Positions 7,797-16,535 are shown, counted from the stretch's first letter. The stretch is DNA of 64,000 nt from Shewanella sp. CG12_big_fil_rev_8_21_14_0_65_47_15 (GCF_002783505.1 NZ_PFGL01000051.1:30282-94281); one strand, 5' to 3'. The notes: generated from the letters alone by a model not told the origin. Translations and numbers: made by a program.

Positions 7797-8027
7797 ATGG
7801 AAGATCATTTGCTTACCTCATTCGGTACTCATCTAAAAAGTTTGCGACTTGAGAGATCTTTTTCTCAGGAGCAGCTTGCATTAAAAGCTGACATGGACAG
7901 AACCTATGTCAGCGGCATTGAACGTGGGCAACGCAATGTTAGTTTGATCAATCTTTTTAAGCTTGCCAGTGCTTTAGATATCCCTGCGAAACAACTTCTT
8001 GATTTTACCGTTGAGGGAGCATTATGA
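7797..8027 (+). CDS. Controller (C) protein-like XRE regulator
   Basis: A 76-residue, single-domain HTH protein. The stretch DRTYVSGIERGQRNVSL (residues ~34-50) is the recognition and dimer-side segment typical of restriction-modification controller proteins such as C.AhdI and C.Esp1396I (family knowledge), preceded by FSQEQLALKADM as the first HTH helix. Size also fits C proteins (~75-80 aa). A C-box-like operator lies 39 bp upstream. AAAGGA at 7785-7790 provides a ribosome binding site. The stop overlaps the next gene (ATGA), so regulator and nuclease-helicase are translationally coupled; the regulator probably delays and limits the effector's expression. Confidence 0.8.
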   Translation: MEDHLLTSFGTHLKSLRLERSFSQEQLALKADMDRTYVSGIERGQRNVSLINLFKLASALDIPAKQLLDFTVEGAL

Positions 8028-9979
8028 CTCAACGAGCATTTTATTCGGCGAGTTTTAAAGATTTTCTCTCAGCAGAGCCCGATACGATTACCGGACAGAT
8101 ATCACGTTTCCATACTCAGCATTTATTGCATACACAAACTCGTGCTTGGTGTGCTGAAATTGAAGTTCTCAAACGTTCCTTGGTCGAGAGCGTTGAGCGA
8201 GAAGGGCATATTTTCATTGAGTTTATGATCCCACGAATGGGACGACGTGCCGATGTTGTGATGATATTTAAAGGGACTGTTTTTGTTGTAGAATTTAAAG
8301 TTGGCGCAAAAGTATTTACCGCTGCAGATATGAGGCAAACTCATGGATATGCTTTAGATTTAAAGAACTTTCATCGTGGTAGTCATGATAAATATCTCGT
8401 TCCTCTGCTTGTTGCCACCAAAGCGATGAGCCAATCGAAAGATCCCGTATTCGCCGACGATAATGTTGCTTCGACCTTGTGTATTTCACCCTGTGAATTG
8501 TTTTCAAGCATGCGTCAAATCGCTGAACAGTTGAATCAATCTCCTTTTGATCCAATGCTGTGGGCTGATTCTGGTTATTTGCCGACACCAACTATTATCG
8601 AAGCGGCACAAGCGCTATATGCGCAGCATAAAGTCGAAGATATTGCTCGTAGTGAAGCGGATACTCAAAATCTTGGGCAAACGAGTCAGCAATTACTTCA
8701 GTTGATTCACGATGCTCGTATCAATAAGCGAAAAATAATTTGTTTCGTTACCGGCGTTCCGGGTGCGGGTAAAACTCTTGTTGGGCTTAATATTGCGAGT
8801 ATTCACGCAAATAGGGAAGAGAATGAGTATTCTGTTTTCCTCAGTGGTAATGGGCCTTTAGTGACGGTATTACAGGAAGCCTTAGCTAGGGATAGATCTT
8901 CTAGAACTGGTGAGTCAATCAGCGCAACCAGAAAGGAGACAGAATCATTTATTCAAAATATCCATCGCTTTAGGGATGAATATCTGCATGGTGGTGTGCC
9001 GCCTGAAAAAGTGGCCATATTTGATGAGGCTCAACGGGCGTGGGATAAAGAGCAGGCAAGCGATTTTATGCGTCGTAAGCGAGGTATTGTCGACTTTGAT
9101 AAATCAGAGCCTGAGTTTCTCATCGAAGTAATGGACCGTCGTCAAGACTGGGCATTTATTATTGCGCTAGTCGGTGGTGGGCAGGAGATTAATAAAGGTG
9201 AGGCAGGCCTAGCAGGTTGGTTGGACGCACTTAAGGACAGGTTCTTAGATTGGGATGTCTATTTTTCCACCGCTTTATTGTCTGGTGAGTATGTCTCAAT
9301 GGGCGTAGACCTGAATGCGGTTTCAAGGGCGAGTGTCTTACCTAACTTACATCTTGCCACATCCATGCGATCTTTCCGTGCTGAAAAGTTATCGAGCTTT
9401 GTTCATTACTTGGTTTCTGGGCAATGCGGACTTGCAGTTAGCTTCTATAAAGAGATAGAGCATGTCTACCCAATCAAAGTTACTCGCGATTTAGCTAAGG
9501 CCAAAGCTTGGATTAAGCAGCACAAACGAGCCAATGAATCGATGGGGCTGCTTGCTTCTTCTAAAGGCATTCGGCTTAAAGCTGAGGGCATTTTCGTTAA
9601 GAATGAGATAGATCCTGCTAAGTGGTTTTTAAGTGGAGTTGAAGATATTCGTTCTGCCGAGTTTTTAGAGGATGTAGCCACCGAGTTTGATGTACAAGGA
9701 CTGGAGCTAGATTGGTGTGTTGTGGCTTGGGATGCAGATTATCGTTTCAACGGCCAAGTGTTTGAGCATTGGGAATTTAGAGGAACTAAATGGGAAATGC
9801 GACATCAAGCTGTACGTAAGAGATATCTTGAAAATGCTTATCGCGTATTGTTGACGAGGGCTCGTCAGGGCATGGTGATATTTGTGCCTAAAGGCGATAA
9901 ATCAGATGAGACTCGAGATCCCAAGTTTTATGATCATACTTATAAGTACTTGATAGATTGTGGGGTTGGTGTTATTTAG
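8024..9979 (+). CDS. PD-(D/E)XK nuclease domain fused to DUF2075/SF1 helicase
   Basis: This 651-residue protein has two parts. Residues ~40-135 look like a PD-(D/E)XK nuclease: E45/E47, then RRADVVMIF (D77) and VVEFKVG (E90-x-K92), with a downstream QTHGYALDL helix. From ~235 follows a DUF2075-type SF1 P-loop domain: Walker A TGVPGAGKT (243-251), Walker B AIFDEAQRAW (331-340) and the C-terminal AYRVLLTRARQG motif seen in UvrD-like enzymes. All motifs look intact. It forms an operon with a controller-like protein and no methyltransferase. A defence role against foreign DNA is inferred; related DUF2075 proteins are poorly characterised. Confidence 0.8.
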   Translation: MTQRAFYSASFKDFLSAEPDTITGQISRFHTQHLLHTQTRAWCAEIEVLKRSLVESVEREGHIFIEFMIPRMGRRADVVMIFKGTVFVVEFKVGAKVFTAADMRQTHGYALDLKNFHRGSHDKYLVPLLVATKAMSQSKDPVFADDNVASTLCISPCELFSSMRQIAEQLNQSPFDPMLWADSGYLPTPTIIEAAQALYAQHKVEDIARSEADTQNLGQTSQQLLQLIHDARINKRKIICFVTGVPGAGKTLVGLNIASIHANREENEYSVFLSGNGPLVTVLQEALARDRSSRTGESISATRKETESFIQNIHRFRDEYLHGGVPPEKVAIFDEAQRAWDKEQASDFMRRKRGIVDFDKSEPEFLIEVMDRRQDWAFIIALVGGGQEINKGEAGLAGWLDALKDRFLDWDVYFSTALLSGEYVSMGVDLNAVSRASVLPNLHLATSMRSFRAEKLSSFVHYLVSGQCGLAVSFYKEIEHVYPIKVTRDLAKAKAWIKQHKRANESMGLLASSKGIRLKAEGIFVKNEIDPAKWFLSGVEDIRSAEFLEDVATEFDVQGLELDWCVVAWDADYRFNGQVFEHWEFRGTKWEMRHQAVRKRYLENAYRVLLTRARQGMVIFVPKGDKSDETRDPKFYDHTYKYLIDCGVGVI

Positions 9980-9990
9980 CGTAAATAAGA

Positions 9991-10014
9991 GGCGGAATTA
10001 TCCGCCATTTTAAA
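9991..10014. terminator. Hairpin between convergent genes
   Basis: GGCGGA-ATTA-TCCGCC (9991-10006) forms a perfect 6-bp stem followed by ATTTTAAATT. It lies in the 35-bp gap between the helicase fusion gene and the convergent nuclease-fold gene and could serve both strands; the T-tracts are weak. Confidence 0.55.
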
Positions 10015-10491
10015 TTATTTAGAAACAAAAAAGCTAATGAATTCATCAAGATCTCCAAAGACCTTGACTTGTTTGTCCTGAATATTACTCGCAGTCGTTT
10101 TGATCCAGTCAAAAGCTTTTTGTTTATAGCCTTTACCACCGAGTAAAATGACTAAATTGTGCTCTGGCGCGAGGCGAAGAGACTCTAGGAAAAAAGGAAA
10201 TTTTTGATCGACAGAGCCGCTTTGCTCTTGCTTGTGAGCTTCAATTCGGACTGCTCCTAGCGTTTGGTGTTGTACTAAGAAGGCTGCCTTTCGAATTCCA
10301 CCATACATATCTGTATAAGGCGCACCTTTAAGGAACTCGTTTTGAGACGGAACACCTTGTGATTCACAAAAGCCTAGAGCCACAAGGGATTGTTCTACTT
10401 GATCACAAAACTTCTGATTGGATAACATGCTCGCTTCATATTTACCTGAGTCGACTTCAGGTAGATCTTCAAAAAGTGATTCTTGGTTCAT
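10015..10491 (-). CDS. PD-(D/E)XK superfamily protein, probably catalytically degenerate
   Basis: 158 residues from the ATG at 10491, which has GGAG just upstream; a longer frame to 10551 lacks such a site. The segment RIEAHKQEQSGSVDQKFPFF (82-101) strongly recalls a PD-(D/E)XK subfamily whose members read IEAK-Q...SGS-DEK, and LVILLGGKGYKQKAFDWIK follows as the expected later strand and helix. However, the usual R-x-x-D-F is RKAAF here (67-71) and the E-x-K lysine is His86, although Lys87 is next. The protein may bind DNA without cutting, or use shifted residues. It converges on the nuclease-helicase operon. Confidence 0.65.
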   Translation of the reverse strand: MNQESLFEDLPEVDSGKYEASMLSNQKFCDQVEQSLVALGFCESQGVPSQNEFLKGAPYTDMYGGIRKAAFLVQHQTLGAVRIEAHKQEQSGSVDQKFPFFLESLRLAPEHNLVILLGGKGYKQKAFDWIKTTASNIQDKQVKVFGDLDEFISFFVSK

Positions 10492-10594
10492 TCTCCATCC
10501 TTGGTTATTAAATCGCCCTTTAATGTAGCATTGAGAGTGGCTGATTTTCAATCAGTTAGAACCACTACACAAAATTGTTCTATCACTTTGAAAT

Positions 10595-11491
10595 TTATCC
10601 AAACTTGCTACTCCCCAACTTCTCCATCAAAAATTCAATCAATACCGTCACTTTGGTTGGGAGGTATTTTCGCTGTGGATACACGGCATAAATGCCATGT
10701 TCGGGGAGGGGATGGTCTGCGAGCAAGGCTTGTAGGAGACCTGCTTGTAAGTCGGCGTCAACCATGAAACGGGGCAGGTTGGCTATGCCTAAACCGTCGA
10801 GTGTGGCTTGGTGGATGGCATCACTATTATTGACCTGATAGTTGCCCTTAGGCTGGATACGCTGCGCCCCTTCGGGACTGTGGAAGGTCCATTCCACACC
10901 ATCTTGAAAATATGAGTAAAACAAACAGTTGTGCTGGGTTAATACCGTAGGTGTGGCTGGTAAGCCATGCAGAGCAAGGTAGCTAGGGGATGCGCAAATC
11001 ACGCTTAAACAAGGTGCCAACTTGCGGGCAATCAGGCTGGAATCGGGTAGTTCACCGATGCGAATCGCCAGATCAAATCCGCCAGCAATTAAGTCGGTTG
11101 TCTTATCATCCATCTGCATTTGTAGCTGGATATCTGGGTAACGCCTTAAAAATTCAGCTATTAATGGCGCAATATATAAGCGACCAAACACCATAGGCAC
11201 TGAAACTCGCAGATTGCCTCTAGGCGTTTGCTGTAGTTCGGAGATGGCATCCAATCCTTCTTGGGTGAGCAGCACCGCAGGGCGAACATACTCGAAATAA
11301 CGCGCCCCCGCGTCCGTTAGACTCAAGCTGCGCGTAGTGCGTTGTAATAGTTGAATCCCTAAATGTTGTTCTAGCAGAGTGATGCGTTTGCTGATGGCCG
11401 ATTTGCTTAGCCCGAGTTTTTGCCCCGCAGCGGAAAAACTGCCACATTCGACCACAGTGACAAAAATCGGCAGAGCTGAAAAATGTTCCAT
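10595..11491 (-). CDS. LysR-family transcriptional regulator
   Basis: A 298-residue protein with the LysR N-terminal winged HTH (SFSAAGQKLGLSKSAISKRI at residues ~18-37, then LEQHLGIQLLQRTTRSLSLT) and a periplasmic-binding-like effector domain (GNLRVSVPMVFGRLYIAPLI, FDLAIRIGELPDSSL). It looks like the large CrgA/DmlR-like group. No obvious divergent target gene is adjacent: the next gene on the other strand, yjjG, starts about 380 bp away. The intergenic region contains TTGAG-TTATG-CTCAA near 11601-11615, a possible LysR site. Target and effector are unknown. Confidence 0.9.
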   Translation of the reverse strand: MEHFSALPIFVTVVECGSFSAAGQKLGLSKSAISKRITLLEQHLGIQLLQRTTRSLSLTDAGARYFEYVRPAVLLTQEGLDAISELQQTPRGNLRVSVPMVFGRLYIAPLIAEFLRRYPDIQLQMQMDDKTTDLIAGGFDLAIRIGELPDSSLIARKLAPCLSVICASPSYLALHGLPATPTVLTQHNCLFYSYFQDGVEWTFHSPEGAQRIQPKGNYQVNNSDAIHQATLDGLGIANLPRFMVDADLQAGLLQALLADHPLPEHGIYAVYPQRKYLPTKVTVLIEFLMEKLGSSKFG

Positions 11492-11870
11492 ATGCGTCCC
11501 ATTCTGTTGAGGCGAGGTAGGTTACTGAATTTCCATTCGATTTAATCGGTCTTTAACTAAACTCTCTGAGTGATAAATAAGGTAGAGTGTGTTTACTGTT
11601 GAGTTATGCTCAACGATAGGTTGCATTGGCACGGTATTATCAATGATAGATAAAGACTGTAGACTATTTTGCAACAAAAAATGTGCCCTCACTAATAGAA
11701 TGTGATCGCGGGTTCTGTAAGTTCGTTACCCCATTTGAATGATGCTCCTGATTTATCTCGGGCTTAGCTAATCGGGTACGGCGTAGCGGTTTTCGATACT
11801 GCGACTGTTAGTGGTTTTTAGACTTTTACTGATTAATCAGTACATTTTATCTTTCGTTAGGAGTGTTATC
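11492..11870. other. Intergenic region between LysR gene and yjjG
   Basis: 379 bp without a convincing gene. It holds the inverted repeat GTTGAG-N5-CTCAAC at about 11600-11616, a candidate LysR-type site, and AGGAG at 11859-11863 serving the following gene. I see no clear sigma-70 promoter or RNA gene. Confidence 0.5.
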
Positions 11871-12578
11871 TTGTCCTCAAGCCAAACTAATTTCATGGCC
11901 ACACCCTATACTTGGGTGCTTTTCGATGCCGATGAAACCCTATTTTATTTTGATGCCTTTGCAGGGCTTAAACTGATGTTCGCCGGTTTTGGGGTCGATT
12001 TTACTCAAGCCGATTTTGATGAATATCAGTTAGTTAACACACCACTTTGGGTCGATTATCAAGACGGTAAAATCACCGCCGCCGAATTGCAAATCACACG
12101 TTTCGAAACGTGGGCGGCCAAATTAGCGGTATCAGCAATGACGCTCAATAGCGCCTTTTTAGCGGCGATGGCCGAGATTTGTGCCCCGCTACCCGGTGCC
12201 CGTGAATTATTAGCTGCGCTGCAGGGGAAAGCCAAATTGGGTATCATCACCAACGGTTTTACCGAGCTACAAACTGTGCGCTTAGCGCGTACTGGCTTGC
12301 AGCATCATTTTGATATTTTAGTGATTTCAGAAAAAGTCGGCATGGCCAAACCCGATGTGGGCATTTTTGAACATGCCTTTGAATTGATGGGGCATCCTGA
12401 GCGCGAAACTGTGCTTATGGTCGGCGATAACCCGCATTCCGATATTCAAGGTGGCATCAATGCCGGTATTCATACCTGCTGGTATAACGTCCACGGCCAC
12501 GATGTGCCCGCCGGGATCGTGCCGCACTATCAAGTGCGCTCCCATCAAGAACTGCATAGCCTGTTGCTCGGGGTGTAA
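11871..12578 (+). CDS. yjjG: YjjG-type pyrimidine 5'-nucleotidase (HAD family)
   Basis: HAD hydrolase with motif I FDADETLF, motif II-like IITNGF, the conserved Lys in EKVGMAKPDVGIF and motif IV GDNPHSDIQGG. The order and the ADETLF/GMAKP sequences match YjjG, a nucleotidase that removes phosphate from dUMP, dTMP and damaged pyrimidine nucleotides. Two starts are possible: TTG at 11871 has AGGAG seven bases upstream and gives 235 residues; ATG at 11895 gives 227, closer to E. coli length, but lacks a ribosome binding site. I list the TTG start. Monocistronic by context. Confidence 0.85.
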   Translation: MSSSQTNFMATPYTWVLFDADETLFYFDAFAGLKLMFAGFGVDFTQADFDEYQLVNTPLWVDYQDGKITAAELQITRFETWAAKLAVSAMTLNSAFLAAMAEICAPLPGARELLAALQGKAKLGIITNGFTELQTVRLARTGLQHHFDILVISEKVGMAKPDVGIFEHAFELMGHPERETVLMVGDNPHSDIQGGINAGIHTCWYNVHGHDVPAGIVPHYQVRSHQELHSLLLGV

Positions 12579-12606
12579 ACGGCATAACTTTAAAATAATT
12601 TACAAA

Positions 12607-13317
12607 TCAATCTGTTAGCGCTTCACGGATCTTTCGGGCTTTTTCCTTACCTATGCCTTCGACTCGGATTAATGCCTCTTCGGGAGCGGTGAAAACGGCC
12701 TCGATATTTTTGAAGTGGTACAGCAGCCTGCTGGCAAGCTTAGGGCCGACCTCGGGAAGGCTCTGCAAGATAAACAGTTGCTGATTTTTCTTGCGTTTGG
12801 GCTTACGTCCCGTGAGGGTTAATTCATTTTCTCTGCGATTTAACTGAGTGGCGCAAAAATACAGTATTTTGGCGGTTTCATTTTGCGATAAACTGCGAAG
12901 TATTGGGATATGGAAATTGATTGAAATGGAGCACAGCGCTCCGATAAGCGCCTCTCTGCGGATCTGGTAACCTGCGATATCTTGAGTGCAGCCTTCGATA
13001 AGTAGTGCTGCGCTACTTGAGCTTGCGGCTAGTCTAGCAACTTGAGCGAATAAGCGCCCATCACATAGGGATTGCACGAGATCGGGCAAGGTTTTGCGTT
13101 CAATTAGCCAATCATTGAGTTGATAATCACCCAATTTTAGGCGTTTTTTGATGAGCGAGAGATCTTCGTGCAGTGACAGCTCATAGAGGATGGTTTCTGC
13201 ATGTTCTCTATCGTCATAAAAGAGGGGAATTTTATCTGCAGCCAATTTTAGTGACCTTAGCCGAGTGACACATTCAGGGTTGTTATGAGTGTAGTCAGGC
13301 TGAGTCACAAGTACCAA
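12607..13317 (-). CDS. XPF/ERCC4-type nuclease with HhH domain
   Basis: The protein (236 residues if started at TTG 13317; a TTG at 13245 is also possible) has the ERCC4 nuclease signature: DDRE at 35-38, GDYQL at 63-67 and IERKTLPD at 72-79, i.e. the ERK-x3-D active site. A C-terminal tandem helix-hairpin-helix (LPEVGPKLASRLLYHF, RVEGIGKEKARKIREAL) would bind branched DNA. This is the domain order of archaeal XPF and Hef C-terminal halves, uncommon in bacteria. No helicase is attached. A role in cutting flap or fork DNA is inferred. It is divergent, 97 bp from the next gene. Confidence 0.85.
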   Translation of the reverse strand: MVLVTQPDYTHNNPECVTRLRSLKLAADKIPLFYDDREHAETILYELSLHEDLSLIKKRLKLGDYQLNDWLIERKTLPDLVQSLCDGRLFAQVARLAASSSSAALLIEGCTQDIAGYQIRREALIGALCSISINFHIPILRSLSQNETAKILYFCATQLNRRENELTLTGRKPKRKKNQQLFILQSLPEVGPKLASRLLYHFKNIEAVFTAPEEALIRVEGIGKEKARKIREALTD

Positions 13318-13414
13318 AGTTGTCTTCAGCTTTGTAAATTCTCAGTTTAAGATGAAGTGCGTCAGTTCGACCTGCCACCATAATGCAGAACTAGAAAATC
13401 AACGTGAGCTAGCC

Positions 13415-14548
13415 ATGAGTGAATATCAGTATTATCGATTCGAATGTGTTAACAGTAGCTTATCGGTCCCACAGCGGAATAGATTAAGAAATATTTCTAG
13501 CCGAGCAGATATCACCAGCCACTCCTTTTGTGTTCAATATCATTACGGTGATTTAAAGGCCGATCCCGAAGAATTAATGATGGATTTTTTTGATATTGGC
13601 ATTTATTACGCCAATTGGGGACAAGTGAATGCGTATCTTAAATTGCCAGCCGGTACAATCCCCAATGATTTCAAGGTAATAAATGCTGAGTGTTATGTGT
13701 CTCTTGTCGAAAATGAACAGAACCAATTACTGATATTTTCTTTAGAGGAAGACGATCACTACCGTGACGATGAAGATGCCGAATCCTTTATGCTTCATTT
13801 GGCGGCACTGAGGGCAGAACTCTTCGCTGGCGATTATCGCGTTTTGTATTTTCATTGGTTAAGTCGAGCCTATGATGATCCAAGGCTAAAACCACTGCCA
13901 CTTATAGCCTTTGATTTTCACCAGTTAACACCGGCGCAATTGGCATTTACCGCCCTTTTTGGCATTCCTTTGCAATCGATACGTGCTTTACATCTTTTGT
14001 TGCAGTCAATGCCTGCACATTCGCCTCAAACCACAGTATTAACGGCACAGCAGCAGGTGGCTAAGCTAACGGATGCCGACAAGGACGCGTTGCTTTGTCG
14101 CTTATTTGATGAAGGGAAAATATTTGCGGCGGATGCGTATGCGCTCCTCAGAACGCAAGAAACACCAATAGAGTACTCCCACTGGGTAACCGTTGCATCG
14201 TTGCATCCCTTCTGGCATGTAGCAGAAAAAGAAGTGATGCAAGAAGAGCTCACGGCAGAGGCCGAGCGTCTTGCTCGTGAGACGTTATTACGTAATGAGC
14301 ATCTTGAAGCGGTTTATAAAGCGCATCAAAGCCATTGGGATCGTGCTTTTGAGGAGGCGGCTCGTGGGTGTGCCAGTGGCTATGATAATGCCAGCTTTAC
14401 ATTGCAAGTGTTGTTTGATGCCTACCAGCTAAAACTATCTACCAGTGTGTTTAAGCAAAAATTTGATGTTTTTATTAGCAAAAATAAACAGCGTAAAGCA
14501 CTGATTAAACGGTTAGAGCCACTACAGAAAATTGTGCTATCGCTTTGA
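13415..14548 (+). CDS. Conserved protein of unknown function
   Basis: 377 residues from the ATG at 13415; an ATG-free extension to 13352 is unlikely. The N-terminus (SEYQYYRFECV...LRNISSRADITSHSF...YHYGDLKADPEELMMDFFD) matches what I remember of a widespread bacterial hypothetical family, often annotated only as hypothetical. The middle is acidic (EEDDHYRDDEDAE) and the C-terminal third is helical and rich in Ala, Glu and Arg, with possible coiled coil. No catalytic motif, signal peptide or membrane helix is visible. It is divergent from the XPF-like gene. Function unknown. Confidence 0.75.
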   Translation: MSEYQYYRFECVNSSLSVPQRNRLRNISSRADITSHSFCVQYHYGDLKADPEELMMDFFDIGIYYANWGQVNAYLKLPAGTIPNDFKVINAECYVSLVENEQNQLLIFSLEEDDHYRDDEDAESFMLHLAALRAELFAGDYRVLYFHWLSRAYDDPRLKPLPLIAFDFHQLTPAQLAFTALFGIPLQSIRALHLLLQSMPAHSPQTTVLTAQQQVAKLTDADKDALLCRLFDEGKIFAADAYALLRTQETPIEYSHWVTVASLHPFWHVAEKEVMQEELTAEAERLARETLLRNEHLEAVYKAHQSHWDRAFEEAARGCASGYDNASFTLQVLFDAYQLKLSTSVFKQKFDVFISKNKQRKALIKRLEPLQKIVLSL

Positions 14549-14632
14549 TTTAGTTTTTAATTCACATAGCTATGGCGCTGTGATCGAGTGATGCGTTTTG
14601 CTTTATTAAAAGTGAATTAGATTGAGTTACCT

Positions 14633-14666
14633 AAATAAAAACCCTGATAAATCAGGGTTTTTATTT
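14633..14666. terminator. Bidirectional intrinsic terminator
   Basis: AAATAAAAACCCTGA (14633-14647) pairs perfectly with 14652-14666 around a TAAA loop, with a T-tract on each strand. It separates the unknown gene from convergent yicC. Confidence 0.9.
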
Positions 14667-14695
14667 ATTAGATTGCAGTTAAACACCACAACACA

Positions 14696-15559
14696 CTATT
14701 CAACGTTCTGGATCTGCTCACGCATTTGCTCAATCAGCACTTTAAGCTCCACTGCGGCTGAGGTGATTTCGGTGCTGATGGATTTAGAGGCGAGGGTGTT
14801 CGATTCGCGGTTAAATTCCTGCATCATAAAATCTAAACGGCGACCTTCGCTGCCGCCTTTTTTGAGGATGCGGCGCGCTTCGGTGACATGGGCTTCGAGG
14901 CGGTCCATTTCTTCGGCGACATCTTGTTTCTGTGCCAGTAGCACCATTTCTTGCTCGATGCGGGCAGGATCCAGTTCACCTTTGATTTCTGCAAGGCGGT
15001 TGGTGAGCTTTTCGCGTTGATATTCCATCACTTTTGGCATGTGCTCGCGCACGACGGCGATTTGCTCGCTCACGCCATCTAAGCGGCTTAGCAGCATGTC
15101 TTTGATGGCTTCGCCTTCACGGCCACGGGCTTCGATGAATTGATCTATGGCTGAGTCGAAGGCTGTCATCAGATCTGCACCGATCGCATCCATATCTTGT
15201 TCAGAGCTTGATAGCACTCCCGGCCAACGCAGGATGTCGGTCAGGTTCACCTCACCCTGTCCCGCTTCTTGCTTGAGCCAAGTGGCGGCATCGAGCAATT
15301 GTTTTGCTAGGCCTTGGTTCAATTGCAGTTCGTTGTTGCTGTTGTCGGCCAGTTCGTAGCGCAGATTGACTTCTACTTTGCCACGGCTTAAACGTTTACG
15401 AAGGCGATCGCGCAGTACGGGTTCGAAGCTGCGAAATTGCTCGGGTAAGCGTAGGTAAGTTTCGAGATAGCGTTGGTTGACTGAGCGAATTTCCCAGGAG
15501 GCTGTGCCCCATTGTGCTTTGTGCTCGATGCGAGCGTAGGCTGTCATGCTTTGGATCAT
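14696..15559 (-). CDS. yicC: YicC family endoribonuclease-like protein
   Basis: 287 residues from the ATG at 15559 (MIQSMTAYARIEHKAQWG), the same length as E. coli YicC; AGGA lies upstream. The N-terminus SMTAYAR, the central LSRGKVEVNLRYE and the C-terminal FMMQEFNRESNTLASKS signature are those of the YicC/YloC family, recently linked to RNA cleavage and small-RNA turnover. It is divergently placed from rph, with about 210 bp between them, as in many gammaproteobacteria. Cytosolic. Confidence 0.93.
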   Translation of the reverse strand: MIQSMTAYARIEHKAQWGTASWEIRSVNQRYLETYLRLPEQFRSFEPVLRDRLRKRLSRGKVEVNLRYELADNSNNELQLNQGLAKQLLDAATWLKQEAGQGEVNLTDILRWPGVLSSSEQDMDAIGADLMTAFDSAIDQFIEARGREGEAIKDMLLSRLDGVSEQIAVVREHMPKVMEYQREKLTNRLAEIKGELDPARIEQEMVLLAQKQDVAEEMDRLEAHVTEARRILKKGGSEGRRLDFMMQEFNRESNTLASKSISTEITSAAVELKVLIEQMREQIQNVE

Positions 15560-15771
15560 GGGTTGTCCTAATGGTTTAATCGTCATAATGAGAGGCGATT
15601 ATAGAGTCAATGGCTTTAGGATTAAAGGCATACAGTATAAGACTGCAAGTTAATGGGTACTTTGCCTAGATGAGTTTGTCAGAGAATCACCCTAAGCATG
15701 GCATCCTAAGGCGCAAGCCCCTATAATATGCAGCCAAAATCGGTCAATGACTCAGAATACAGGAATCTCGC

Positions 15772-16485
15772 ATGCGTCCAAGTAACAGAACGCCAGCACA
15801 AACTCGTCCCATCACTATCACTCGCCAGTTTACGGCCCATGCCGAAGGTTCTGTGTTAGTGGAATTTGGCGAAACGAAAGTGCTTTGTACCGCCAGTTTT
15901 ACTGAAGGTGTGCCACGTTTCCTTAAGGGTCAGGGTCAAGGCTGGGTGACGGCGGAATACGGCATGTTGCCACGTTCGACCCATAGCCGTATGGATCGTG
16001 AAGCCGCTCGCGGTAAGCAATCTGGCCGTACGCAAGAAATTCAACGTCTTATCGGCCGTGCGCTGCGCGCCTGTGTGGATATGAAGGCCTTAGGTGAAAA
16101 CACTATCGTGATCGATTGTGATGTGATCCAAGCCGATGGTGGTACGCGCACCGCCTCTATCACTGGCGCCTGTGTTGCCTTAGTCGATGCGCTGAACTGG
16201 GCTCGTGGTAAAGGCATTATTAAATCTAACCCGCTGAAATTCCTGATCGCTGCGGTCAGCGTCGGTATCTATAAGGGTGAAGCGATAAGCGATCTGGAAT
16301 ATGTGGAAGACAGCGCCGCCGAAACCGACATGAATGTGGTGATGACTGAAACCGGTAAGATTATTGAGATCCAAGGTACTGCAGAGGGCGAGCCCTTTAG
16401 CCACGAAGAACTGATTGAGCTACTCGGATTGGCGAAGAACAGTATTCGTGAAATCGTCGATGTGCAGAAAGCCGCACTGAACTAA
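15772..16485 (+). CDS. rph: Ribonuclease PH
   Basis: 237 residues; RNase PH removes nucleotides phosphorolytically from tRNA 3' ends. The motifs [14 protein letters not shown], the phosphate-site [33 protein letters not shown] region and the catalytic [18 protein letters not shown] stretch are all present. It looks full-length and intact, unlike the frameshifted gene of E. coli K-12. AGGAATCTCGC precedes the ATG, and a TATAAT sits at 15722-15727 without a good -35. pyrE follows in the same direction but behind a terminator. Confidence 0.96.
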   Translation: MRPSNRTPAQTRPITITRQFTAHAEGSVLVEFGETKVLCTASFTEGVPRFLKGQGQGWVTAEYGMLPRSTHSRMDREAARGKQSGRTQEIQRLIGRALRACVDMKALGENTIVIDCDVIQADGGTRTASITGACVALVDALNWARGKGIIKSNPLKFLIAAVSVGIYKGEAISDLEYVEDSAAETDMNVVMTETGKIIEIQGTAEGEPFSHEELIELLGLAKNSIREIVDVQKAALN

Positions 16486-16498
16486 GATTGTTGTGATG

Positions 16499-16535
16499 AA
16501 AAAGCCCCGTTATGTTATAGAGTGCGGGGCTTTTT
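16499..16535 (+). terminator. rph terminator
   Basis: AAAAAGCCCCG pairs with CGGGGCTTTTT around a 15-base loop, ending in a run of five T. It partly separates rph from pyrE. Confidence 0.88.

Noticed and set aside
15722..15727. TATAAT as the rph promoter
   Set aside because: No acceptable -35 hexamer at 16-18 bp, so not listed as a promoter.
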